A DNA stretch of 64,000 nt, from contig JAQCQR010000008.1 of NCBI GenBank assembly GCA_027687465.1, positions 54,236 to 118,235 on the forward strand. The letters are read 5' to 3'. Shown here piece by piece: positions 7,873-17,660 of the stretch. Numbering within the stretch: the first letter of the stretch is position 1; every line of letters starts with the position of its first letter. The notes below the pieces were generated by a model. That model ran no database searches. It was not told the origin of the DNA and was given only the letters and a program-made list of their open reading frames with translations. The stretch comes from Coriobacteriaceae bacterium AF08-21. GTDB taxonomy: Bacteria > Actinomycetota > Coriobacteriia > Coriobacteriales > Coriobacteriaceae. The translations under genes were made by a program, and so were the position numbers.

Positions 7873-8634
7873 ATGAGCGGTTTTGTTATCAAGCAGAACG
7901 GGAGGCCAATGAGCGCATCAACGATAAAGCTATCAAAGGTGTCAAAGCGCTATGGAAAACGGCGTGTGTTGCATGACGTTTCCTTCGAGGTGGGTCAGTC
8001 TGAGCTTTGCGCCCTTGTTGGTGCAAACGGGGCGGGTAAAAGCACGCTTATTAAAATAGTGCTGGGCCTCTGTGGGCCATCGTCGGGGAGTGTGGAGCTC
8101 TTTGGAGGCAAGTCGAAAAAAGAGCTGAGTCTGATGCGGACGCGTGTCGGCTATGTGCCAGATTCCAGCGGAGCATACCAATCCCTCAGTGCGGCTGAGA
8201 ATCTTCGGATCCGATGTGCGGAATGGGGGCTCGATGAGAAACGTGAGGTTCCTCGCGTTTTGAGCCTTGTCGGGCTGGACGTCGATGAGAAAAAGAACGT
8301 GGGCAGTTTTTCTCTGGGAATGAAACGGCGGCTGGATATAGCTACGGCTTTGTTGGGCGATACCGACGTACTAATTTTCGATGAGCCGGCAAATGGATTG
8401 GATCCGTTGGGCATCGAGAGTATATGGGCCCTTATCGGTCGATTGAATCAAGAACAGGGCAAAACCATGCTTATTTCTAGCCACGACTTGGATGAGCTGG
8501 CATCGGTTGCAACATGCTGCCTGTTTCTTCATGACGGCGAACTGCTGAAAAAGGAATCGATGGACATCATAAGGGATGAGGCGTCGTCCTTAAAAGAGTA
8601 TTACAGGCGCTTGATGAAGGCGGTCTCGCTATGA
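7873..8634 (+). CDS. ABC transporter ATP-binding protein
   Basis: A 253-residue nucleotide-binding subunit that powers the two membrane subunits encoded next. Walker A GANGAGKST is at about residues 50-58, the signature is the variant SLGMK (148-152), Walker B VLIFDEP is at 166-172, and the H-loop SSHDLDE follows. The divergent signature and class resemble ABC-2/bacitracin-type efflux or bacteriocin-immunity ATPases. GGAG 5 bases upstream supports ATG 7873. A candidate promoter with TTGACA at 7806-7811 lies upstream and overlaps the TTATCGAA motif. Its stop overlaps the next start (ATGA). Confidence 0.85.
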   Translation: MSGFVIKQNGRPMSASTIKLSKVSKRYGKRRVLHDVSFEVGQSELCALVGANGAGKSTLIKIVLGLCGPSSGSVELFGGKSKKELSLMRTRVGYVPDSSGAYQSLSAAENLRIRCAEWGLDEKREVPRVLSLVGLDVDEKKNVGSFSLGMKRRLDIATALLGDTDVLIFDEPANGLDPLGIESIWALIGRLNQEQGKTMLISSHDLDELASVATCCLFLHDGELLKKESMDIIRDEASSLKEYYRRLMKAVSL

Positions 8635-9455
8635 AGCGGGCGATCCATCCCATAAAGGCAGATATGATGCGTTTGTACAGGATGTTTCCGGCGAAGCTTG
8701 GTCTTGCGCTTATGCTGGCGTTCGGCCTTCTCTTCGGTGTCTTTCTAAAAAACGGAACAACGTTGCTCGCCTTTGGCAATAGCGTTTTTGGGGAGGATAT
8801 TGGTTTCTTCTGGAATGTAATCGATCCTTCTGCACCCGATGAGTCCCTTGTGCGCAGTGCTTTTGCCGGCACCTCTCTGTTCGTTCCACTCATCGTTTGC
8901 CTGGCGATTTTACAGGAGCACGGCTATGAAGAGGGATACCGAATTTCTTCAGCAAGAGGTCTTACCCGCTTTTATGGGGCTCTAGCTCATGCGCTTTCGT
9001 CTGCTTTAATAATTGGCGCAGCATATAGTGCGCTTTGCTTTCTTCTGTTTGCAATAGCCATAATACGTGGAGGGCATAGCTACGCGCATGGCATGCTGGC
9101 TGCATTTTTGCCTGCAATGATAGTCAACACCGTATTGGTGATATCGGTTGCGCTGGAGACGGTGACCATCTATCGGATTACAGGCAGCGCTGTATTGAGC
9201 GGGGCTGCAATAATAATCGGATTTGTCATGAGCTTGACGCTCTACGGAGCCTTCCTTCAGGCACCTATACCATCCTTGCGATGGATCTTCTTCCTTCCTG
9301 GGCCGTACCTTGGAGTCGGATGCGCCCTTGGGTATAGCGATATGGGGCAACTGGCGCTTCTGGGCTATGGCGTGGCAGCCAGCTGTTTATCGGTATTGAT
9401 TTACGCTCTCGTGAGCTTTCGTGCTGGGGGTGTGCTCAATGGCTCGTCAGATTAA
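8631..9455 (+). CDS. ABC transporter permease, ABC-2-like (subunit 1)
   Basis: A 274-residue integral membrane protein with about six hydrophobic segments and an N-terminal amphipathic stretch, as in ABC-2 permeases. There is no clear sequence motif, so the call rests on topology and on the 4-base overlap with the ATPase gene. It overlaps the following permease-like gene by 17 bases. Expected to export, or confer tolerance to, a peptide or lipid-like substrate, which cannot be identified here. Confidence 0.65.
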   Translation: MKRAIHPIKADMMRLYRMFPAKLGLALMLAFGLLFGVFLKNGTTLLAFGNSVFGEDIGFFWNVIDPSAPDESLVRSAFAGTSLFVPLIVCLAILQEHGYEEGYRISSARGLTRFYGALAHALSSALIIGAAYSALCFLLFAIAIIRGGHSYAHGMLAAFLPAMIVNTVLVISVALETVTIYRITGSAVLSGAAIIIGFVMSLTLYGAFLQAPIPSLRWIFFLPGPYLGVGCALGYSDMGQLALLGYGVAASCLSVLIYALVSFRAGGVLNGSSD

Positions 9456-10257
9456 AAGACTTCTCCAGTCAGAATTGAAGCATGTGAGCAAATGGGCGTA
9501 CGCCTTAATCCTGGTAATTTATGCGTGCATGGTGGTATTGCAGCTTAATTCTTTCCCGATGTGGTTCTGTAGCCTCCGTGAGAACAGCTTCTTGGGCTTT
9601 TTCCCAGACCCGACGCTTCGGCTATCGGCAGAGGATGCCCTTCTATTTGGTAATGCAGAGGTTTTTCGCGGCCTGCTGTTCAACGTGGCTCCGTTGGCTC
9701 ATGCATTGTTCTTTCCGTTCATCGCGGCTTGCATTGTGCCGCGCTTTGTCAGTTCGGACTTTATTGAGGAACCGTGGGGGCTGTCGGAGGCTCGGGGAGG
9801 GAAGCGTGTGTGCGCTATCGTTGCGCGAGTGGTGCTGTCTTCTTTTGCCCTTTTGGGCGCGTTTATCCTGACGAGTGTCGTTTTGTACTGTCTTAACTGC
9901 GCGATCGTTTTGGATGCTCAGCAGTATTTCAACTTGCATGTATTTTGCTATCGACTTGTTCTTGCTGCCGCTGCCTGCCTTGCATACGTGGTTTCTTGCG
10001 TAATCGTTGTTTCCTATTTTGGGTCCGGCTTCGGTCCGATTGGCATGCTGTTGCTTGTCAACGTCGTAGCGATCTACATACAGATCGGGGCCAATTCCAT
10101 GCTTCCGCTTCCAGCCTCGATGCTCATGTGGATTTGCGGCGTGACCCCGTTGGGGAATGGTCAATGCATTTCGATTTTAATTGACTGTCTCATAAACGTA
10201 GCAAGCGTTGTTGCCATTTGCTTTACTGTCGACCGATTGCGGTCGAGATTTCTCTGA
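9439..10257 (+). CDS. ABC transporter permease-like membrane protein (subunit 2)
   Basis: A 272-residue membrane protein with about six hydrophobic segments, not recognisable by motif. It is the third gene of the exporter operon and overlaps the preceding gene by 17 bases. I chose ATG 9439 (MARQIKRL), which gives a basic N-terminus before the first membrane segment; an earlier in-frame ATG at 9421 is possible. Topology and position suggest a second permease. The operon ends at the hairpin 10298-10329. Confidence 0.55.
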   Translation: MARQIKRLLQSELKHVSKWAYALILVIYACMVVLQLNSFPMWFCSLRENSFLGFFPDPTLRLSAEDALLFGNAEVFRGLLFNVAPLAHALFFPFIAACIVPRFVSSDFIEEPWGLSEARGGKRVCAIVARVVLSSFALLGAFILTSVVLYCLNCAIVLDAQQYFNLHVFCYRLVLAAAACLAYVVSCVIVVSYFGSGFGPIGMLLLVNVVAIYIQIGANSMLPLPASMLMWICGVTPLGNGQCISILIDCLINVASVVAICFTVDRLRSRFL

Positions 10258-10297
10258 TTGTTTGCGAGGGATAATCATACCGAGCATATCAAATACA

Positions 10298-10329
10298 GGG
10301 GGCGGGCACCGTAGCTGGTGTCCGCCCCC
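10298..10329. terminator. GC-rich convergent terminator
   Basis: Stem GGGGGCGGGCACC (10298-10310) / GGTGTCCGCCCCC (10317-10329) with one mismatch, between the ABC exporter operon (plus) and the amino-acid uptake operon (minus). T tracts are weak on both sides. Confidence 0.65.
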
Positions 10330-10366
10330 CCTGGCTTAGGAGGCTTTAACCTGAGTGGTTCGCGAG

Positions 10367-11176
10367 CTAGCGGGCCTGCTTTACCTTGGCCGCTGCTTCG
10401 ACAAACGACTTCCACAGGTTAAAGTCGGTTTCGAGCGTCTTCCACGTGTACTCAGGGTGCCATTGCACGCCCAAGCAGAATGGCTGGCCTTCGACCTCGA
10501 TGCACTCGGGAACGCCGTCGGTTGCCTTGGCGACCAAACGCGTGCTCTTACCCAGATGATCGACGCAGCAGTGGTGTGCGGAGTTGGTCTGGATCAGCCT
10601 GTGCCCGCCAAGCGCGCGCTCCAACAGCGAGCCCGGCACGACCTCGACGGGATGCACGGGGTCGTTGAGCACGTGGGTATGGCGCCACTGCGTGCGGCCC
10701 TCGCGAGCGCCCAGGCTCGGCACGTCCATGCACAGGGTGCCGCCAGTGGCGACATTGAGCAACTGCGTGCCGCGGCAGGTGGTAAAGAGCGGCTTTTTGG
10801 CGCGGAGTACCTCGCCGACCAGCTTAAACTCAAAGCTATCGCGGATCTCGCAGCAGAGGGTGGGGTCGTAGGGTCGATCATCGCCCCAACGTTTGGGGTT
10901 GACATCGGGGCCGCCGGGAATGGCGATGCCGTCGGCGATATCGACGTAATGACGGATGACCTCAATGTCCTCGGTGATGGACATCTGCAGCGGCAGGCCG
11001 CCGGCGGCAAGGATGGCATCGACAAAGACACTTGCGATTTCCTCGTTGGGGGAGAGCGTTTCGCTTAAAAACGGCTTCGCCTCTTCCCAGCGCGGCGCCA
11101 CCAGGATGAGCGGACGGTCGGCGGGGTCGACGTTGACGTGCGGGGTGTATGACGATGAAGTGCGAGTTCCGATCAT
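10367..11176 (-). CDS. class I glutamine amidotransferase-like gamma-glutamyl hydrolase (peptidase C26)
   Basis: A 269-residue cytosolic hydrolase of the PuuD / gamma-glutamyl-GABA hydrolase group, which cleaves gamma-glutamyl amide bonds. The triad is visible: nucleophile Cys134 in TTCRGTQ, then His240 and Glu242 in WHPEY. I chose ATG 11176 (MIGTRTS); the longer frame to 11353 would overlap the ATPase gene upstream. It is the last gene of the amino-acid ABC operon, 52 bases after glnQ-like, which suggests it releases glutamate from an imported gamma-glutamyl compound. That link is inferred from context. Confidence 0.85.
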   Translation of the reverse strand: MIGTRTSSSYTPHVNVDPADRPLILVAPRWEEAKPFLSETLSPNEEIASVFVDAILAAGGLPLQMSITEDIEVIRHYVDIADGIAIPGGPDVNPKRWGDDRPYDPTLCCEIRDSFEFKLVGEVLRAKKPLFTTCRGTQLLNVATGGTLCMDVPSLGAREGRTQWRHTHVLNDPVHPVEVVPGSLLERALGGHRLIQTNSAHHCCVDHLGKSTRLVAKATDGVPECIEVEGQPFCLGVQWHPEYTWKTLETDFNLWKSFVEAAAKVKQAR

Positions 11177-11228
11177 AGGTGTTGCTTTCGAGTTTGGATG
11201 GTCATGGCGAGCGGATATGGCAATTGGG

Positions 11229-11993
<765 letters not shown>

Positions 11994-12029
11994 GGTGCTC
12001 GGCTCCTTATGACTCGAAATGGTAAATCG

Positions 12030-12863
12030 TTAGCGAATGATGGTCGCGCCGGTCTTGCGCGAAACGTAGACAGCGGCCTTGTTGATTGCGACGTTGATGA
12101 GGATATAGATGACCGCGATCACTAGGTAGACCGACACGAGGGCGTCGTAGTTGGTAATGAGCACGCGGGCGTTTTGCATAAGGTCGGGGTAGCTCACCAC
12201 GTAGGCGACGGTGGTGTCTTTGACGACGACCACAAGCTGCGAAATCAACGACGGAATGATAAAGCGAATAGCTTGGGGCAGCACGATTTTAAAGGTGATT
12301 TTAGCCTTGGAGAGACCGAGCGCCTGGGCGGCCTCGACCTGGCCGCGCGGCACGGCATTGACGCCGGCACGGAAGATCTCGGCCAGTACGCCGGCCGCAG
12401 CGAGCGCGACGGGAAGCGTGAGCATCCAAAACGACGGCAGTGCGATCTTGTACTGGGGCAGCACCAAAAAGAAGAAGTAGATGAACAGAAGGCTCGGCAC
12501 GCCACGGAAGAAATCGGTGAGCACGCGGCAGACCAGCTGCAGCGGCTTAATGTCGCTGGTGCGGCCGAGCATAAGGGCTAAGCCCAGTACCAGCGCAATG
12601 ACGCCGGCGGTGAGTGCGACTTTAACGGTGCCCTCAAAACCGGCAAGCAGGAACTTCCAGGTGGTGAGGTGCGTAAAGAAGTACCAGTAATGGACCGAAA
12701 GCTGGCCGGTCACGTAAAAGCGCTGCAGTACCAGAGCGATGAGCGCGGCCACGGCAACAAGTGAGATGGCGGTGCCGACGCGAATCTTGGCGCGCATCTT
12801 GGGGCCGGGAGCCTCGTAGAGCGCATCGCGCATGGTAAGTGCAGGGGAGGAATGTTTACTCAT
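12030..12863 (-). CDS. polar amino-acid ABC transporter permease (second)
   Basis: A 277-residue inner-membrane permease of the HisM/GlnP family with about five or six membrane segments and the EAA-like loop (EAAQALGLSKAKITFKIVLPQ) that contacts the ATPase. An N-terminal cytosolic stretch of about 35 residues precedes the first membrane segment. Its start overlaps the stop of the upstream permease gene by 4 bases. It forms a heterodimer with the other permease. Confidence 0.9.
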   Translation of the reverse strand: MSKHSSPALTMRDALYEAPGPKMRAKIRVGTAISLVAVAALIALVLQRFYVTGQLSVHYWYFFTHLTTWKFLLAGFEGTVKVALTAGVIALVLGLALMLGRTSDIKPLQLVCRVLTDFFRGVPSLLFIYFFFLVLPQYKIALPSFWMLTLPVALAAAGVLAEIFRAGVNAVPRGQVEAAQALGLSKAKITFKIVLPQAIRFIIPSLISQLVVVVKDTTVAYVVSYPDLMQNARVLITNYDALVSVYLVIAVIYILINVAINKAAVYVSRKTGATIIR

Positions 12864-13519
12864 CGGAGGATCCTCACCTTCTTATCGATGTAGTTGCCAA
12901 TGTGGCTCACCACAAAGGCCGTGCCCAGGTAGCCAAGCGCCGAGATAAAGAACGCGGCGACGCCGCCGAGCGAGCGCGTGTTGATGTAGCTCACCACGCC
13001 GGTGAGCTCCTGCGGTTTAAGCGGTACCTGACTGCCGAGCGCGGTGGTGAGCATGACGGCGATAAAGAGGTTGGTCATGGGCAGCACGCTCGAGCGCAGC
13101 GCCTGCGGAATCACGATCTTGGCGAGGATACGGTTGAAGCTCATGCCGAGCGAACGGGCGGCTTCTACCTGACCGACGCCGACGGTGTTGATGCCGCTCA
13201 TAAAGTTCTCGGAGCCAAAGGCCGAGCCCAGCAACACCGTGGCGACGATGACGCAGGTGCGGTAGGGCAGGACGACCTTGAGCGGGGGCAGCGCATAGAC
13301 GACGATAATGAGCAGCGCGATGCCGGGGATGTTACGGAAGACCTGGACATACAGGTCGCCAAAGACGCGCAGCGGCTTGAGCGGCGACACGCGCATCACG
13401 GTGACGGCGACGGCCAGCACCATGGCGATGGCAAACGACTCAAGCGTCATGCCCCAGGTTGCTAGCAGCGCGTCGATATAGTTCTGGCCATAGAGCGACC
13501 AGAGCTCGGAGAGACTCAT
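12860..13519 (-). CDS. polar amino-acid ABC transporter permease (first)
   Basis: A 219-residue HisM/GlnP-type permease with about five membrane segments and an EAA loop (EAARSLGMSFNRILAKIVIPQ). It overlaps the second permease gene by 4 bases. Between it and the upstream binding-protein gene lies a stem-loop (13544-13569), the arrangement often used to keep binding-protein levels above permease levels. Confidence 0.9.
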   Translation of the reverse strand: MSLSELWSLYGQNYIDALLATWGMTLESFAIAMVLAVAVTVMRVSPLKPLRVFGDLYVQVFRNIPGIALLIIVVYALPPLKVVLPYRTCVIVATVLLGSAFGSENFMSGINTVGVGQVEAARSLGMSFNRILAKIVIPQALRSSVLPMTNLFIAVMLTTALGSQVPLKPQELTGVVSYINTRSLGGVAAFFISALGYLGTAFVVSHIGNYIDKKVRILR

Positions 13520-13543
13520 GCGGACCTCCCGCCGGTAAGGAAA

Positions 13544-13569
13544 GGGGCTCCCGTGTGTACGGAAGCCCC
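13544..13569 (-). terminator. intercistronic attenuator stem-loop
   Basis: GGGGCT-CCGT / ACGG-AGCCCC hairpin (13544-13569), read on the minus strand after the binding-protein gene and followed by TTTCCTT. It probably causes partial termination or protects the upstream mRNA end. The role is inferred. Confidence 0.6.
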
Positions 13570-13657
13570 GACAACTCAGTGAGGAAACAGTTTAGCGCAA
13601 TAAAGCGCATCGTGCGTTTCCGTATGGTTTCGTAGCGGCCGTTACTAGGCTCGCTGC

Positions 13658-14653
13658 CTAGGCGCCGATCTCGGGCAGCTCGGGAACATTGGTGTCGCCC
13701 GTACGGTCGCCAATGCAGATCTGCCACAGCTCGGTCCAGGTGCCGTCATCCTCGATCTTCTTAAGGAAGTCGTTGACAAAGGCGACACCGTCGGAATCGA
13801 GTGGCAGGCCAATGCCATAGGGCTCCTTGCTGCCGAAGGGCTTGCCGGCAATCTTGTACTTACCGGGCTCGCGGACCAGGGCGCTCTGCTGCATGTTGTT
13901 GTCGATGACGTAGGCGTCAACGCGGCCCTGCTGAAGTGCCTGGCGGGCCTCCTCGTCGGTCTTGAACTCCTGTTGGCTGGCCTTGGGGGCGAACTCCTCC
14001 AGGATGGCAGGGCCGTTGGACCCGGACTGGACGGCGACGTTCTTGTCGGCCAGGTCGTCGACGCTCTTGATGTCGTCGTTGTCGGCGAGCACCAGGATGG
14101 CCTGCTGCGTGTAGTAATAGGGACCGGCAAAGGAGACGAGCTTCTTGCGATCGTCAGTGATGGTGTAGGTGGCAAAGACGGCGTCGACCTGGCCGTTCTG
14201 CAGGACGGACTCACGCGTGTCAGAGGTCACCTGGGTGATCTCGACCTTGTTCTCGCCCAGAATGTAGTTGGACAGGAGCTGTGCGATACCGGCGTCGAAG
14301 CCGCGGGTCTGACCGTCCTTCTCGTTGAGGAGGGAGAAGAGCGTGGAGGTCTGGACGCCACCGATCGTAAAGACGCCGGCATCCTTGACGGCCGTAGCCC
14401 AGGTGCTGGCGGCGATGGCGTCGTCATCGGCCTTGGGGCCGTCGTTGACGAGCTTGTCGAATGCCTTGGCGTCGAGCGTGGCGGAAACCTCGGTATCATT
14501 GGAGCTCTTGGAAGAGCCGGCGGCGGAACCCTTGTCGGCCTCGGCGCTGGTGTCGGAGCAGCCGGCAAGACCAAGGCCGGCGACGGTTGCGAAGGTGGCG
14601 GCAACGAAGCCGCGGCGGTCGAGAACGACCTGCTGGGAGAGGTTCTTGCTCAT
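13658..14653 (-). CDS. amino-acid ABC transporter substrate-binding lipoprotein
   Basis: A 331-residue extracellular solute-binding protein of family 3. The N-terminus carries a twin-arginine motif (DRRGFVA, Arg13-Arg14), a hydrophobic stretch and the lipobox LAGC with Cys32 as the lipidated residue. The Ser/Ala-rich linker to about residue 70 is typical of lipoproteins. The mature part shows the SBP_bac_3 pattern (RGFDAGIAQ, SVDDLADKNVAVQSG). First gene of the operon; the ligand is probably glutamate or glutamine. A Tat signal on such a protein is less common than a Sec signal. Confidence 0.9.
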   Translation of the reverse strand: MSKNLSQQVVLDRRGFVAATFATVAGLGLAGCSDTSAEADKGSAAGSSKSSNDTEVSATLDAKAFDKLVNDGPKADDDAIAASTWATAVKDAGVFTIGGVQTSTLFSLLNEKDGQTRGFDAGIAQLLSNYILGENKVEITQVTSDTRESVLQNGQVDAVFATYTITDDRKKLVSFAGPYYYTQQAILVLADNDDIKSVDDLADKNVAVQSGSNGPAILEEFAPKASQQEFKTDEEARQALQQGRVDAYVIDNNMQQSALVREPGKYKIAGKPFGSKEPYGIGLPLDSDGVAFVNDFLKKIEDDGTWTELWQICIGDRTGDTNVPELPEIGA

Positions 14654-14772
14654 GGTAGAACACCTTTCTCAATAAAATCCCTAGCGGTTGAGTAGAGTTA
14701 TACCCTATCGCGCTCAAATGGGTCAACACGAAATAACTCAGAAACATACTTACCTTATGGGTTATTCTACCT

Positions 14773-14800
14773 ACCATAAAGGGACAGGCACCTTTGTGGT
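14773..14800. repeat. REP-like hairpin with GACAGGCA loop
   Basis: Stem ACCATAAAGG (14773-14782) / CCTTTGTGGT (14791-14800), loop GACAGGCA. Diverged copy of the perfect hairpin at 39797-39835. Upstream of the binding-protein gene. Confidence 0.65.
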
Positions 14801-14834
14801 GGTTCTTGCAGATGCAGCGGCATGCCTTGCTGTT

Positions 14835-15055
14835 ATGTCTCGATCTGTAACATCTGCAGCCATTTTTGCCGAGTAACTGTTACAGATTGAGATTTTCTCT
14901 TCAGGGGAATTCGAATGTCTCGATCTGTAACAGTTAGACGGCCAAAAGGTCTCTATCTGTTACAGATTGAGACAAAGGTCAGGGGCAAAGACGGTTTGTC
15001 TAGATCTGTAACAGTTAGACGGGAATTCGGGCCCTAGATGTTACAGATTGAGATA
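14835..15055. repeat. cluster of six ATCTGTAACA / TGTTACAGAT half-sites
   Basis: Alternating half-sites: forward at 14842-14852, reverse at 14878-14888, forward at 14922-14932, a compact ATCTGTTACAGAT dyad at 14955-14967, forward at 15003-15013, and reverse at 15039-15048. Longer flanks repeat too: ATGTCTCGATCTGTAACA twice, GTAACAGTTAGACGG twice, ACAGATTGAGA three times. Each forward/reverse pair can fold into a hairpin. The cluster fills most of the 457-base gap between the binding-protein gene and dxs; no gene is seen in that gap. Confidence 0.8.
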
Positions 15056-15072
15056 ATCGCGCCGCGAAAATA

Positions 15073-15109
15073 AAAACCTCCGCAGGGGTGCTTTCCTTGC
15101 GGAGGTTTT
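15073..15109 (-). terminator. terminator of dxs
   Basis: Perfect 12-bp stem AAAACCTCCGCA (15073-15084) / TGCGGAGGTTTT (15098-15109) directly after the dxs stop, with a T-rich tail on the minus strand. Confidence 0.9.
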
Positions 15110-15110
15110 C

Positions 15111-16892
15111 TTACTCGTTGAGTAGCCTTACGGCTTCGGCGGCCATGTTCTCGACCGTCATGCCGTTCTGAGCGAGCAACTCTTTGGGGTCGTAGCGGTC
15201 GGGGAAGCCCTTGGCGATGCCGAAGGTGCGCGTGCGCACGGGCGTGCAGGCCAAGTAGCACGCGACACGCTCGCCCCAGCCACCGTCCAAGATGCCGTCC
15301 TCGAGAGTGACGACAACGCGATGCTTGGCGGCAAGGCTGTCGAGGAACTCGCGGTCGAGCTCGGTTGCATAGCGCGGGTTGACGAGCGTGGCCTCGATGC
15401 CGTACTCGGCAGTCAGACGGTTTGCCACGCGCTCGCCCAGCTCAAAGAAATCGCCAAGCGCGAGCACGGCCACGTCGCGACCCTGGCACACCACGTTGTA
15501 ACGAACGGCGCCGTAATCGGCGTCCTCGGCAGGCGCAAGATCGGGGCGGCTTACCAAGCCAATGCCCGGCACGCGAATCGCCACGGGATGCTCGCGGTGG
15601 TCGAGCGACCAGCTCAGCATGGATAGGTATTCCTCCATGCAGGAAGGCGCCAGGTAACGCATATTGGGGAGAGCGCCCAGCATAGAAATATCAAAGAACG
15701 AAAGGTGCGTCTCGGATGTGGTGCCAAAGATCGATGCGCCAAACACCAGGATGGTTGCGGGGACATCGTTGAGGCACAGGTCGTGCCACAGCTCGTCGTA
15801 GGCGCGCTGCAAAAACGTGCCGTACACACCAAAGACTGGCTTGGCACCCGAGCGCGCAAGCGCGGTGGCAAAGGTCACGGCGTGCTCCTCGGCAATGCCC
15901 ACATCGACGAACTGTTTGCCGGCGGCGGCGCGAAGCTCGGGTGTAAAGCCCATGATGTAGGGCGTGGCGGCCGTGATGCCCACGACCTGCGGATCGTGCT
16001 CGATGGCGGCGCTGAGCGCCTCGCCCGTAATGTCGGCATAGGTGCGCGGCGCAGGCTCGCTCGGATGGCCCGGGCAGAGCTTGCGCCCAGTCGCCATGTC
16101 AAACGGACCCACATGATGCCAGCGCTCGGGGTCGCTCTGGGCTGGCTCAAAGCCCTTGCCCTTTGCGGTGGAGACGTGCAGCACGATGGGATGATCGATA
16201 TCGCGCAGCTCCTGCAGCGTGTCGACCAGGGCCAACACATCGTTGCCGGTGTCCAGATAGCAGTAGTCGAGCCCCATCGCGCGGAAAACGTTGCGCTCAC
16301 AGGTGCCGTTGCTGGCGCGTAGCTCGGCCAGATTGCGATACAGGCCACCGTGGTTTTCGGCGATGGACTGGTCGTTATCGTTGACGATGATGATCAGGTT
16401 GCTGTCGAGCTCGGCGGCATTGTTAAAGCCCTCAAACGCCAGACCGCCCGAAAGCGAACCGTCGCCAATGATGGTGATGACGTTGTACGCATCGCCCGCC
16501 AGGTCACGAGCGTGCGCCAAGCCGCAGCCCAGGCTCACCGACGTGGAGGTGTGGCCCATGGCGAACAGGTCGTGCTCGGACTCGTCAGGATTGGCAAAAC
16601 CAGAGGCCTCGCCGTAGCGTGCCGGGTCGATATAAGTGTACGCGCGCCCAGTCAGCGCCTTGTGGGCGTAGGTCTGGTGCGAAACATCAAAGACAATCTT
16701 GTCGATGGGGGAGTTAAACACGCGATGGAGCGCAACCGTAAGCTCAACGACGCCCAGGTTGGGGGCAACGTGCCCGCCGACGGCGGCGGAGCTTTCGAGG
16801 ATGGCGTGGCGGATCTCGCCGCAGAGCAGCGGAAGCTCGGCGCGATCGAGAGCCTTGACGTCCTCGGGCGTTGTCGTTTGCGTAAGCAGCAT
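15111..16892 (-). CDS. dxs: 1-deoxy-D-xylulose-5-phosphate synthase
   Basis: Thiamine-diphosphate enzyme that condenses pyruvate and glyceraldehyde 3-phosphate, the first step of the MEP isoprenoid pathway. The 593-residue sequence shows GGHVAPNLGVVELT near the N-terminus, the TPP motif GDGSLSGG...NN, the catalytic Glu in GIAEEHAVTFA, and a C-terminal transketolase domain. It is slightly shorter than the usual 620 residues. Monocistronic, divergent from the HD gene at 17121. Start ATG at 16892; the first residues before KALDRAELPLLC are typical of the family. Confidence 0.9.
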   Translation of the reverse strand: MLLTQTTTPEDVKALDRAELPLLCGEIRHAILESSAAVGGHVAPNLGVVELTVALHRVFNSPIDKIVFDVSHQTYAHKALTGRAYTYIDPARYGEASGFANPDESEHDLFAMGHTSTSVSLGCGLAHARDLAGDAYNVITIIGDGSLSGGLAFEGFNNAAELDSNLIIIVNDNDQSIAENHGGLYRNLAELRASNGTCERNVFRAMGLDYCYLDTGNDVLALVDTLQELRDIDHPIVLHVSTAKGKGFEPAQSDPERWHHVGPFDMATGRKLCPGHPSEPAPRTYADITGEALSAAIEHDPQVVGITAATPYIMGFTPELRAAAGKQFVDVGIAEEHAVTFATALARSGAKPVFGVYGTFLQRAYDELWHDLCLNDVPATILVFGASIFGTTSETHLSFFDISMLGALPNMRYLAPSCMEEYLSMLSWSLDHREHPVAIRVPGIGLVSRPDLAPAEDADYGAVRYNVVCQGRDVAVLALGDFFELGERVANRLTAEYGIEATLVNPRYATELDREFLDSLAAKHRVVVTLEDGILDGGWGERVACYLACTPVRTRTFGIAKGFPDRYDPKELLAQNGMTVENMAAEAVRLLNE

Positions 16893-17120
16893 CGTTGTGG
16901 GTTACTCCATGCGAATCGTGCGCCGGCACTCCCTCGGCCGGCACAATTGCACAAGACAGTCTCGCACATTTTGGCGTTTGATATGTGACGGCGGCGCGGT
17001 AATTCGCCAACTGGTGGGGCAAAACGTTTTGTCCGATGCCATACTGGTAAATTCGATGATGATTTTATTCATTGCGCGCAGGCCGCGGCTTGCCGCCGAG
17101 CGCCGCCGGAAGGAGGCCGC

Positions 17121-17657
17121 ATGTCCGATACCGTTCGTGCCGAGAAAATCGCGCGCGAGGTCGACGATGCCGCCCGTCAGCTTGCCCAGGCGGGCCGCTT
17201 GGACCTGATGCATGAGTTTATCCAACATGGCGATGTGACGGTCTATACGCATGTGACCTCGGTAGCGCGGGCAAGTCTGTCCTTTGCCGAGCGCCTGGGC
17301 CGCGTCGGTATCTCCGTCGACCGCTTATCGCTGCTGCGCGGGGCCCTGCTGCACGATTACTTTCTCTATGACTGGCACGATCCCGACCCAAGCCATCGAC
17401 TGCATGGCTTTCGTCACCCGTTTTTTGCCTTGGCGCGTGCGGAGGAAGATTTTGAGCTGACGCCGCGCGAGCGGAATATTATCGTACGGCATATGTTTCC
17501 GCTGGTACCGGTGCCGCCGACGTGTCGTGAGGCATGGATTGTGTGCCTGGCGGATAAATGGTGCGCACTGCGCGAGACGATTGCCGGCCGTCTGCCGCGC
17601 AAAGACAGGGCGGGCGATGACGTGAACAGCGAATCGAACGAAAAGAGGAGAGGGTAG
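17121..17657 (+). CDS. HD-domain phosphohydrolase
   Basis: A 178-residue cytosolic HD-superfamily protein. Metal-binding residues fit His44, His78-Asp79 (LLHDYF) and the later His124 plus ADKWCALRE aspartate. Likely a phosphohydrolase acting on a nucleotide or small phosphate ester; the substrate is unknown. GGAGG precedes the ATG by 6-10 bases. The next gene begins 3 bases after its stop, so the pair is co-transcribed. Confidence 0.75.
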   Translation: MSDTVRAEKIAREVDDAARQLAQAGRLDLMHEFIQHGDVTVYTHVTSVARASLSFAERLGRVGISVDRLSLLRGALLHDYFLYDWHDPDPSHRLHGFRHPFFALARAEEDFELTPRERNIIVRHMFPLVPVPPTCREAWIVCLADKWCALRETIAGRLPRKDRAGDDVNSESNEKRRG

Positions 17658-17660
17658 ACG

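Noticed and set aside
14835-15055. CRISPR array
   Set aside because: Repeats alternate in direction, are too short, and spacing is irregular; no cas gene nearby.
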